Positions 32,317 through 42,558 of a stretch of 64,000 nucleotides of DNA are shown one piece after another. The notes under the pieces are model-generated. The model was not told where the DNA came from. It searched no databases and worked only from the letters and a program-made list of their open reading frames with translations. A program made the translations under genes and the position numbers. This stretch comes from Clarkia xantiana subsp. parviflora (lineage: Eukaryota > Streptophyta > Magnoliopsida > Myrtales > Onagraceae), in assembly GCA_036873135.1 (NCBI GenBank), contig JAPTYO010000002.1, positions 35,393,452 to 35,457,451 of the forward strand. The letters run 5' to 3'. Each line of letters starts with the position of its first letter. The first letter of the stretch is position 1.

Positions 32317-33160
32317 CTTGCCCCCGAGTTAAACAACGGCTTGACCTTTGTTTAACTCTATTATAAGATAGGGTATACGCGTGATTTGGGCCGTCCGCTC
32401 ACCTTGAGTTTTGACCTACCAAGGGTGGATGCGTGCGGCTCAGACGAGCTTCTTGCCTTAGTTTTTGAGATGATCACGGTTGATAACTGCGTGACGGGTT
32501 AGTAGCATAACAGACTACAAGTAATATGATAAATGTGGTTTTGGAAAAAATGAGGCGTGAGCACACGTGAAATTTTTCGGGTTTATGCGATGATCCAAGC
32601 AATATGGAAAGTTCATGCCACGACTAAATGTATCAAAGTGATAATAAATCATGCAAGTCTTGATAAAATGTTTTTCATGCAATATGGTAGTTTCCGGGAG
32701 CCCGTCGTCCGAGACAGCCGTCTTAACGGCGAGACGACGGTTTTGGGTAAATGAAATGATGTCAGGTTTGGAAAATCACATGCAACGGACATGATATGAA
32801 AAGTCATGGATGTGTGCAATGCATGACGATGACGTGTGTATGACGTATGTGTAAAAGATGCATAGTCACGTACTAAAAGACTTAGAAAAAAGTAGAGATA
32901 GGTAAAGGGTTACCTACACACTTATGAGGGAGCGTGTATCCCGGACGCGCGGGTCCTAAGCCTGCGAGGTGTGATGCATCCGCCGCGTCGTTGACGAACG
33001 GAGTATGTTCGCGGCGTATGTGTCGAGAGTCGAGACCCTTGTTGATATAGTATTGCCCCCAGAGTGGAGGTGCTTGTAGTGACGTGACAGCGCCAGCCTA
33101 ATGACTCGTCACCATGGTTGCCGTTGTTTGATCTTTGTCGACTGCCATTGATTGTCGTCA
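32317..33160. other. Element B internal, no gene recognised
   Basis: Non-coding sequence between the polypurine tract and the first tandem array. Confidence 0.4.
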
Positions 33161-33164
33161 TAGG

Positions 33165-33560
33165 AAAATACTTAGAAAGTATTTCTTGATGGTTGACATT
33201 TCGTCATATGTCGACTGCAGACATGGTGGAACACTTAGGAAATATTCCTTGATAGTCGACACCTCGTCATATGTCGACTGCTAACATGGTGGAACACTTA
33301 GCAAATGTTCCTTGACAGTCGACACCTCGTCACATGTCGAGTGCTGAGATGGTGGAACACTTAGAAAATATTCCTTGATAGTCGACACCTCGTCATATGT
33401 CGACTGCTAACATGGTGGAACACTTAGCAAATTCACTGACAGTCGGCACCTCGTCACATGTCGACTGCAGACATGGTGAAATACTTAGAAAATATTCCTT
33501 GATAGTCGACACCTCGTCATATGTCGACTGCTAACATGGTGGAACACTTAGCAAATGTTC
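33165..33560. repeat. About 62-bp tandem repeats in element B
   Basis: About six copies of a unit containing GGTGGAACACTTAG, CCTTGATAGTCGACACC and TCATATGTCGACTGC. Confidence 0.88.
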
Positions 33561-33839
33561 CTTGATTGGCTCTTTCTTTCATGACCATGCTACCATCCAT
33601 ATGCGTGCTAGCTGAGTATGCGTGCGCTTGTATGTGTGCGCTTGTTCCAACACTTAGAATTTTTTCCTTGTCTGTTGCCACGCATGTTGTTACTATAGGC
33701 TTGATGCCGACATATAGTAGGTGTCGTCATGGTGGTTGATATGAACAGGGAGTTGCCCCCCTCGTAGGGTGTTCCTTATGTGATAAGTGGAGACTAACGA
33801 GTCTCGTAGATATGTAGTTGTCTCCCATGTTGATGGTTA

Positions 33840-34235
33840 CTGGGATCTCCCGAAGTAGGGTGTGCTCCATGACTGCTACTTGGTTTTTCCAAAGTTGGGT
33901 GCATTCCACGACTGCTACCTGGTTGTTCCGAAGTTGGGTGCATTCCATGACTGCTACTTGATGTTTCCGTGGTAGGGAGAAAGCCAGAGGTCGGCGAGGC
34001 GACGTGTCCTTTCATGGCGTTGGTCAAAGGTCGGCGAGGCGACTGCCTATCCATGTTGTTGCCGCTACCTGGCGTTTTCAAGGTAGAGTGCGTTCTGCGA
34101 CCGCTACTTTATTTTCCCCAAGGTAGAGTGTGTCTAGCGACCGCTACTTGGTTTTCTTCAAGGTAGAGTGTGTCTAGCGACCGCCACTTTATTTTCCCCA
34201 AGGTAGAGTGTGTCTAGCGACCGCTACCTGGTTTG
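33840..34235. repeat. About 40-bp tandem repeats in element B
   Basis: Two sub-arrays: CGACTGCTACCTGGTTGTTCC with AAGTTGGGTGCATTCC, then CCCCAAGGTAGAGTGTGTC with GCGACCGCTACTT. Confidence 0.85.
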
Positions 34236-34983
34236 CGAGGGAGGATTCGTAAGGAACCGCTTGTATGTGCCCCCGGAGCCTTGAGCCATTTTGAGGATAA
34301 GATTTGATCGAAAGGTGGTCGGATGGCATTTTGGTAATTATAACCAATTTTGTATGTCTTTGATTCCTTTAGCTCTTGAACTTGTCGCTTTGTAGAGCGC
34401 TTGAATACCCGTGTCACATTGCACGAATGTATGAAAATTTGATTAGTAGGTGGCTTAGGCCTTTGATGAGCGTAAGGATTTTTGACTCCCGAGCGGGAGG
34501 ATCCCTAGCTGTTTGTATGCGGACAGTTGGTCCGTTGGGTTGGATGTCCTTGCAAAGGACTGTGATGAATGTGGTTGATGTGTGTGGCTTGCGATGCTGT
34601 GCGCGCAGTGCTGCACTTAGTGTCCGCTGCTACTATACTTAGTTTCTGAGCGAGAGGTGTTACTCCTCTTCTTAGAGCGTCGATGCACGCGCGTTTGGTA
34701 GGAGGTGTACGCGTTCTGCAGGTGTGCGTATTTGGTAGGAGGTGTACGTGCTTCACACGACTCTCCCAAATCTTGTAAACTGACGATCTTAGAATGACAG
34801 TGGTACGCCATGACTTGTCGTTGTGTTTCCCGGAAATGACGCCAAGTGTACAGAGCGGAGTCGCGGGCGGATTTCCCCAGACTGTTCCCGGCCTCGGCGA
34901 CACTCCTCCTGACAGCCCGGGTATGGGACTTGTGCCTTTAAAGGTTGAGACTTTTCCCATACTAACATGCTAATGGTTTTTTT

Positions 34984-36016
34984 GTGGTTGTCTTTGCCGG
35001 CTTGGTACTCCCGACGGCGGGGGGAGTTGTACCTGTCCGAGAGAATGATGCTGACGTCCGTTCCCCGAGCGATCCTAAGAGGTCGACGTCTGCTGGCATG
35101 CCTCTTGCTCTCTCCTGCGACAAAGGGAGAGGGCCAATGTATGCGGATTCGACCATGCCTGCCCCCTGGTCGGGGAACGGCCGTTCAGCGGAGGTGCCTT
35201 CCTTGGCAGGTGACTGTGGTTGACTTCTTGTTATACTGGTATAGTTTTGCCTTCTCCTCATGTGTTTGCTTTTGATGCGTAGTTGTTCCTATTCCTTCAG
35301 CTCTTCGCAAGTCCGATCTGATGTGTCGGCTTGATCGGGATGTGTCCGGGAACGAGTGGACTCCCTATTCTTAGTTTGCTATTTGCTTTCCCAAGGATGT
35401 TTCCTTGAGCACACCTGCTGTCGGTGTGCGTGTGGTTCAGCGGTCTGTTCCGCCGGCTGACCGCAAGAAGTGCCCCCGTGACCCTGAGGCTGCTTTGAAG
35501 TGTGTTAAGGAGTCGCTCGCGCAGCTTTGCTCCTGTATGTTGTTTTCTTTTTATGTTGGATCTATCATGTTTGTCTGGTTTCTTTGTGTGTGATGTACTT
35601 GTGTTGTTGTGTTGAGGGAGAAGGCGCGCGCATATTCAGATGCTTCTTCCAAGGCTTCCGCTGATCTCAAGGGAAGTCAGGATTGCGTGTCTCGGCTGGA
35701 GGCGGAGCTGTTTGCCTTATTGTGCCAGGAGAAGGTCGACGAGGCGGCACATGCTGTGGTGCTGAAGGAGACTAAGGAGTCTCATGTTGTCCTGGGTGAT
35801 CAGCTTGGGATGGTTGAGTTTCCTACTACAGCTGATTACTCCAAACTTCTCGAGAAGGCACGTGATGATCACATGGAGTCTTTCTCTGTGGATTGCTTCA
35901 GGAGGATATACTCTCTTGCCCCCGATTCTCCTTTTCAGAGTACTGGGCCATATACTGGCTACGCCCTCGGGGCTATTGCGGGGATCCGAGCGGGCGATGT
36001 GGAGCGAGTGGTTTGA
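34984..36016 (+). pseudogene. Antisense gene of element B, C-terminal exons
   Basis: On the strand opposite to the element, an open stretch (34984-35209, ending at a GTGACT donor) is followed by shorter open stretches near 35405-35530. A longer one at 35609-36016 encodes a charged, probably coiled-coil segment (LREKARAYSDASSKASADL, SRLEAELFALLCQEKVDEA) and a tail (RIYSLAPDSPFQSTGPYTG). The tail resembles that of the antisense gene of element C (QVYAVAPDFCFDQLGPYAT). The N-terminal PF04195-type domain is not visible, so this looks like a degenerate or 5'-truncated relative. Exon boundaries are uncertain. Confidence 0.5.
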
Positions 36017-36540
36017 CGGGACAGGTGTCTGTCCCTGTTGGTGACGATCGCCGGGGTGCTTTCAAAGGCCCAGCGCAAGATGTTTTTATGACTGATGTCT
36101 TTGGTTCTGGTGCTCCTGACGTTGGGTCAGGTTGATCTTTCTTTGTTTTTCCACGTGTACATATGGTTGCTCCCCTTGCATGGGTGAGATTTTGACGGGT
36201 TGCATCTTGGGCTCGACTTTTAAGCTGGCCGGATGTCTTTACTTTTGAGTCCTGCTATATTATATATATATGCCTGACATGAGATGTTAGAAAGATATAA
36301 TACTTAGTATTATTTTGCATCTTCCTTTATTGCTGTCCCAATGACTTGTTCTCTTTTTGTGAGAGTGTTGCTCTATTGAATGATTGATTTTCTTGATCCG
36401 ATGGCTTCCCTTGGGAAATTGCATCTCTGTTGGTGGTGGGGTGCGGATGAATTAGTATCATCGGTACCTGTGGCTTTGTAAGGAGGATGATCCATGTTGA
36501 ACTGCTTGTCTCCCTTTACAAGGATGTAAATAGATTAGTA

Positions 36541-37220
36541 TGTTCACAAACTTGATATAGTTGTTTGTTTGCGAAGCGTGGATAGATTAGTACGTCCGAC
36601 ACCTGCATTTGTTTGCGAGGGAGGATTCCTACGGAACCGCTTGTCCCCGATTTTTTTACAAGGATGTGAATAGATTAGTACGTTCACATCCTTGTATGAT
36701 GGCGAAGTGTGGATAGATTAGTACGTCCGACACTTGCATTTGTTTGCGAGGGAGGATTCCCAATGATCCGCTTATCCCCCGACTTTTTGCAAGGATGTGA
36801 ATAGATTAGTACGTTCACATCCTTGTGTGATGGCGAAGTGTGGATAGATTAGTACGTCCGACACTTGCATTTGTTTGCGAGGGAGGATTCCCAATGATCC
36901 GCTTATCCCCGACTTTTTGCAAGGATGTGAATAGATTAGTACGTTCACATCCTTGTATGATGGCGAAGTGTGGATAGATTAGTACATCCGACACTTGCAT
37001 TTGTTTGCGAGGGAGGATTCCCAATGATCCGCTTATCCCCCGACTTTTTGCAAGGATGTGAATAGATTAGTACGTTCACATCCTTGTATTGTTGCGAAGC
37101 GTGGATAGATTAGTACGTCCGACACTTGCATTTGTTTGCGAGGGAGGATTCCCAATGATCCGCTTATCCCCTGACTTTTTGCAAGGATGTGAATAGATTA
37201 GTACGTTCACATCCTTGATG
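36541..37220. repeat. About 125-bp tandem repeats in element B
   Basis: About five copies of a unit with GTGGATAGATTAGTACGTCC, TTTGCGAGGGAGGATTCC and AATAGATTAGTACGTTCACA. One sub-unit also appears singly at 34229-34257. Confidence 0.92.
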
Positions 37221-37347
37221 AAGGTATTTTATCTCCTTGTATGCGTCGCGCTCCCTCTGTTTTAAATACAGGCATGAGCTTTGCTTAGTCTTGCTTTGAT
37301 ATCCTTTTGATGGCTTTTCTTGTTGGTTGCCCTTTCTGCGCATAGAG

Positions 37348-38179
37348 TTAGGGCCTTTGTTGGTGACGTATGTGGCTTGTTCCTGGTTTTGGACCGGGGT
37401 AGCTTGCCATTACATAATGATTTTTCCTACGCAAGGAGTGATCTTGATATCCCTGGAACGTCTGAGACGGCTGTCTCCAGGTTTCTTCATTGAATGACCC
37501 TGCTTGGTAGGGTGTTTGGGAGCGCGAGAGCTCCTGTCTTGTCCCTGGTTGGGGGAACTGCCTGCTTTGTTGTGCATTCCCGTGAAAGGTCGGGGTTTTT
37601 GAGATTGTAGGGCCTCTCTGATGAAGTGCATTCATTGGAGGCGCTTGCGTTGGTGTCAGGGGCATATTTGCTTGTTGCGCGGAAGGGGGCGGAAGCGCCC
37701 CGTAACCTTGGTTGTGCAGGGCTTTTCTCAGATGAAGCAGCTGTTCGAGTGTCGCCATTATTTCTGGGGTGACTGCAGGCGCAGCCTGCGCCCCTGGTGC
37801 CTGATTGTATGCCCCAGCCTTTGGCATTCCGTATGATTGCTCCTGCGTGTTGAAGGTTTGATGGGCGGAGCCCGTAGGAGCGTTGGGTTGCTGTGTGACC
37901 CCTTGCGCGTTACTCCGAGAGTATACGCCTCTTGTAGGCGTAGACGAGGCGACTGAGGCCTTGCTTTGGCTCTGCGGGGGGTCTCTCTGAGCTCTCTGCA
38001 GAGGAGGTCTCACGCTTGACTCCGGGGTTGGAATTTTCCTCGGGCGTCTTGGTCCTCTTTACTTTGTCCTAATCGGCGGTGGCTGCTCGTTGCGTGGGGT
38101 CTTGTGATTGTATGCCCCTTGCGTAAGAGGTTTCATCCCCTGCACTGAAGCCTCCGTGTATGGTGTATGTGTTTTCCAT
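37348..38179 (-). pseudogene. Element B gag-like region, Q/P-rich
   Basis: An ATG at 38179, 41 nt past the primer-binding site, opens a short frame (MENTYTIHGGF) ending at about 38069. A second, shifted frame (38013-37348) encodes a 221-residue protein rich in Q, P, A and S with no zinc knuckle. Position and composition suggest a degenerate gag N-terminus. The frame change and the missing pol mark it as non-autonomous. Confidence 0.55.
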
Positions 38180-38219
38180 CTTGCTTGTTTGTTTGAGTAA
38201 CGCAGGCTTTCTGTTACGT

Positions 38220-38237
38220 TTCCCACAGACGGCGCCA
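38220..38237 (-). other. Element B primer-binding site
   Basis: TGGCGCCGTCTGTGGGAA on the minus strand, two bases inside the 5' LTR and identical to that of the Gypsy element at 8095. Confidence 0.88.
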
Positions 38238-38239
38238 AG

Positions 38240-39250
38240 TGTTTCGACCAAGTTATCGCGGGCTGTCCGCTGGATAACTTGTCGAGATCTTCGGGTTAGA
38301 TGCGAGCCAAGTCCGCCTTCTGATGTCGTGCGCGGGCCTTAACTTCGTCTTCCAAATGAGGGCAAGTCCTTCGGGCTCTCAGAGAGGTCGTCTTGTCCGG
38401 ACCTGCAAAGGAGCGTTACCAAGCAGTCCCCGTGAAGAGGGGGGGGTGCTTGGCGTGCTCACTCCGACGATCAACATTAGTCGACTTAGAGAGAGAAGCA
38501 GAGGGTTTTCTAGAGAGAGGTCAGAGCTTTTTCCCAAGCTTGCCCAAAGTGATTTTTGAATGACTTGAAAATGTTTACCCCCAAGGTGGCTATTTATAGG
38601 CAACCTTGGACCGTAAACCGGTTTTGACCCGGTTCAATGTGGAAATGTGAACCGGGATGCAGGGGTAAGCTTTGGGAAAAGGGGCTCTGACGCGCGTCTC
38701 AGGCGGCTGTCATGAACGGGACGCGCGCGCCTCTGAAACATAGGTCTCGGACACATAGGAGTTAATTAAAAATCGGGTCTCCGTATACGTCCGAGGTAAA
38801 ATGGGGGGTGTGCGCGACACCCCCCCGGGTGTGGAGCTTGCCCGGAATTCCGGGTAAGCCTAGGCCTACCCGGAATTCCGGGTAAGCTTAGGCTTACTCG
38901 GAAATTCCGGGTAAGCCAAGCTTACCCGGAATTCCGGGTAAGCTTAGCTTACCCGGAAATTCCGGGTAAGCTGGGACTTACCCGGAATTTCCGGGTAAGC
39001 TAAGCTTACCCGGAAATTCCGGGTAAGCTTAGCTTACCCGGAATTTTCCGGGTAAGCCCAGCTTACCCGGAAATTCCGGGTAAGCTAGACTTACCCGGAA
39101 TTTTCCGGGTAAGCCCCCCGGGGATGCCGGGCAAGTTCGAAACTTGCCCGGTTTCCCCCGGTTAGCTTGAAATTGGGTTTCGGACGGGTCTCGTGCGTGC
39201 ATGAAGTTCAAGTAATTAAAACCGAGCCCGAATCACGCGTATGTCCATCA
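38240..39250 (-). repeat. Element B 5' LTR
   Basis: 1011 bp, matching 31364-32316 except for two extra satellite units (57 bp) and one additional C near 39117. Confidence 0.93.
38836..39115. repeat. Palindromic satellite in the B 5' LTR
   Basis: Same 28-29 bp palindromic units as at 31961-32180, with about nine and a half copies. Confidence 0.9.
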
Positions 39251-40256
39251 CTCGTCAATAAAGAGCGACCTGCGAGAGCAGACTGTAACCGTCCCGCTTG
39301 CCGTGAGGTTGACTTGTAGGAACATATTGTAACAGTCCTACTCGTCATTGAAGAGCGACATGCGAGAGCAGACTATAACCGGCTCGCTTGTCGTGAACTT
39401 GACTTGTAGGAACATACTGTAATAGTCCTACTTGTCCTTGAAGAGCGACTTGCGAGAGCAGACTGTAACCACCTCGTTTGTCGTGAAGTTGAGCTGAAAA
39501 CGTTGTGTCGTAGAAAATACACCTGGGCATGAATGTTTGTCCCTAATTTTTGCCTAAGCTGCGCATGGCGCGACAACCTAGCATGATTTTTTTTTACTTC
39601 TCTCTAGTTCTTTCCTGTTTCCATGGTCAATTGAGAGATTTTCGACTGTGCCCCTCGGTTTCCCTCATTTTTGCATGGAATGCGTCTTAAGGTTTTCATT
39701 CCATCGGGAGTTTATTTTCTCTTCTTTTGCCATGATTGTAATTTTTGAATTTGCAATCATGCCCCTCATTTCCTGATTTTTCCTAGGTCACACTCTCTGG
39801 TTTTCAACCTAGCGGAACCACTCTTTTTTGTGGTAGCCAATTGCTGGGTGGATGTGACCCGTACTTTATTTTCTGCCTCGATGCGGGAGTATTTGTAGCC
39901 GTTTGGAGGGTGGCTGAGACCCTTTCGCCACCATTTTCGATGATGTGGGAGCTCTTTTGATTTGAGCCATTTTAAGGGTGGCTGTGGCCCTTTCAACAAT
40001 TTCTCATCCTCTCAGGATTCAGGGAAATCTCTTTGTACGTAGCCGTTTTAAGGGTGGCTGTGGCCCTTTTAAATATTTTCCCGACCTCACACGATTCACG
40101 AGAACTCTCTTTATATGTAGCCATTTTAAGGGTGGATGTGGTCCTTCCTTTGTAGTCGATTTAGGAACGGCTGTGATCCTTTTACAAGGACGCTCTCCTA
40201 TTTTTGCAGCTCACTTTTTGTCATGGTTGTCCCTGCGGATTTTCAATCATGCCCCT
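39251..40256 (-). mobile_element. Element A internal region, right part
   Basis: The roughly 93-bp array interrupted by element B continues to about 39490 (GCGAGAGCAGACTGTAACC, GACTTGTAGGAACATA). A second degenerate array follows at 39890-40180 (GCCRTTTTAAGGGTGGCTGTGG). No coding sequence was recognised. It ends where the LTR of element C begins. Confidence 0.6.
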
Positions 40257-40897
40257 TGTTGGATCCCGGACTCAATGAGGTGTCTGGTCCTGATATAGAT
40301 GTGTAAATGTGCCTCGGGTTGCAGATATGTCGGATCTTCGCACGTGTCTGGGTGTGTACGTCTCCGAATACCTGCACGAGGGTTAATATCGCACGCCACG
40401 TAGAGGGGGTGGGGTGGAGTGCGATGAAACCTCTCCGAAGCTTAAATTAGAAATCTTAGAGAGAGAAAGCTAGAGAGAGAGCTAGAGAGAGGTCAGAGTT
40501 TCCGCATCAACTTAATTGTGAAATGGGTGAGTGGATTGCCTTAAATAGGAGCTCCTAAACCCGAACCCGGTTTTGAATGGTCCGACGCCGGTTTAGTGTA
40601 AAATACGAACCGGGTGTAGACGGGAGTAAAGCTGACATCGGGAAGGTCCATACGTGTAGTGTGTACGTAAGGGTTTGCGTGTCGTTGGGAGGAACAATCC
40701 GGACGTCACCGGGATGTCATCCGGTAAGGTCCGGGTTGTAGGGACAATCCGGACGAGGTTTTAGCCCGGGATGCGTACGCGCGCATCCCGAACCTTCTTA
40801 AACTCGCGGGTGAATAATTCGAAGCCGTTGGTGGTTTAACGTGTAAACGAAGTCCGAATAATATTGAAACGAACCCTAATCAGACGTATACCCATCA
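40257..40897 (-). repeat. Element C 3' LTR
   Basis: 641 bp, TGATGGGTATACG to GATCCAACA on the minus strand. CTTGACTCGGGGGCAAA (minus) precedes it as polypurine tract at 40898-40914. No second copy lies in the window. Confidence 0.75.
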
Positions 40898-40914
40898 TTT
40901 GCCCCCGAGTCAAG

Positions 40915-42500
40915 TGGATGCGCGGCCCCTGCTTGACTCTATTTTCGATAGAGTATACGTTCGATTTAAGGTCGGGTGTTACCTCGAGGTGGACTTACTA
41001 TCCGTGGGCGCGTGGGCCTTGATGTTATGCATCCCTCCTTTTATTTAAATGGGAGTGTTTTTATCTGCCGACATGGTTAGCACATCAAGAATACACGTAT
41101 GGCATATATATATACATAATAATGCAAGTCTATGTATGCAATCATAGGTACAAATGCTAACATATGTGTGAGCATGGTATACGCGCGTACGTGCGTTGGC
41201 GCGTGATGTGTAATGTCATGAAATTAAATCATGTAAGTATGGACGTGTATATATGCGATGACACGGGTATAAGTATACGTGTGTCGGGGTTGTAATAATA
41301 AACACGTGACATTGATATGCAAACGTGTATATATAGACATGCATATATATGTGCGTATATGTAAACATGTGTGAGTGTTATGGAATTCTCCCAAAGAGTT
41401 AAAAGAAATATAGAGAGGGAAGGATATTACCCATAGGTATATATAAGGAGTATATGTAAACATCTCCACACTTTGTCTCCATATTCTAGAGTTGTCTTCT
41501 CATTTTCTTGAAGAGTAAGTAATTTAGCACCCAAACCATTCATCCACACACATCCACCCATCATCGGCCGGCCACCCTTCACCGACGAAATTAGAGGTGA
41601 CAGCAACGAGGGCAGCAAGATGGTGGGCGACGGCAGCTACGGCGGCGGAGCGACGACGGATTTCCGGCGACTAAAACGGGGTGTTCAACCTGGATTTTTG
41701 TGGTGATTCAGATTTTTGGGGTTGATTGGAACCATTTCCAAGTATGATGGTGTCTTTTCTTGCATCAATTTGGCTAATCCTTGTCTTGATTGAAAGTTGA
41801 CTATCCATGCCCACCAAGTGTTTGATGAAAAACCTAGCATAGTTTAGCATAGCAAAAAGAGCATGAAAATGGTTAAGTGTTTCAACACTAGTATGTATAG
41901 AGTAGGGATGTCACTTCCCATGTTGATTGTCATCCTTGATTGCTTGAGATGTTGTCATGATATGTATGTGTATACTTGGTAGCATAATGATGCTTGTAGC
42001 TATAGTTGAGTTTTATATCCCCCAAGGTATGTATGTATGTATCCATATCCTACACATGTTAGACAACATATGCATATAGGTGTTAGTGCTATGGATATGT
42101 TTTCACTTATTACCTTAGACATTCGCTTTAGGCCACATATGTGGGAGTATATGCATGTAAGCACACGTAGGCACGCATGAGCATACATAAGTGCATGTAA
42201 GCATACGTAGTCACACGTGGGCGCGCGTAGGTGCACGCGGGTATATAGTTGCACGTAGGCATACGTAGTCGTGCATATGCATATGAAGACCATACAAGTG
42301 TTCGGACGAGGCCCTTACTGACATAGAGTTGCCCCGTATAGAGGATGTTTGCTATGTAGTAGTTGAACACTTATGGGTTTGTAAGTATGATGTTGCCCCC
42401 GAGAGGGGGACATTCGTTGTATAGTAGTAGTTGTAGACGCGATGGATGTATGCGCGTGTGTTGAGTAGATTATTGTTGTACTCTTGCAGGAGTTGTAGTG
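40915..42500. other. Element C internal non-coding region with purine-pyrimidine alternation
   Basis: About 41090-41390 and 42120-42290 are rich in alternating purine-pyrimidine sequence (ATATATGTGCGTATATG, GCATACGTAG, CGCGCGTAGGTGCACGCG). About 41500-41700 resembles a transcribed leader. No gene was seen. Confidence 0.45.
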
Positions 42501-42558
42501 CGAGGAGCTGGCGCGTCCATCATTAGGATTGCCTTCTCGTCTTGCGGGATTTATCAGT

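Larger units (their letters stand above)
31364..39250 (-). mobile_element. Element B, recent non-autonomous Tat-type LTR element
   Basis: The 7.9-kb element has LTRs of 953 and 1011 bp starting TGATGGACATACGCG and ending CGAAACA (minus). It has the same 18-nt primer-binding site as the intact Gypsy element and an exact target duplication CTCGT (31359-31363, 39251-39255). As far as I could compare them by eye, the LTRs differ only by 57 bp of palindromic satellite and one C, so the insertion is very recent. Internally only gag-like sequence and an antisense gene are recognisable. No protease, RT or integrase was found, so movement must depend on proteins made elsewhere. Confidence 0.9.

Noticed and set aside
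33165..33560. Regularly spaced repeats resembling a CRISPR array
   Set aside because: The units are contiguous 62-bp tandem repeats without unique spacers, in a plant retrotransposon.
41224..41469. Minus-strand open frames with many Y, T, H and I residues
   Set aside because: Produced by the alternating purine-pyrimidine tract; no coding evidence. The same holds for 42000-42370.
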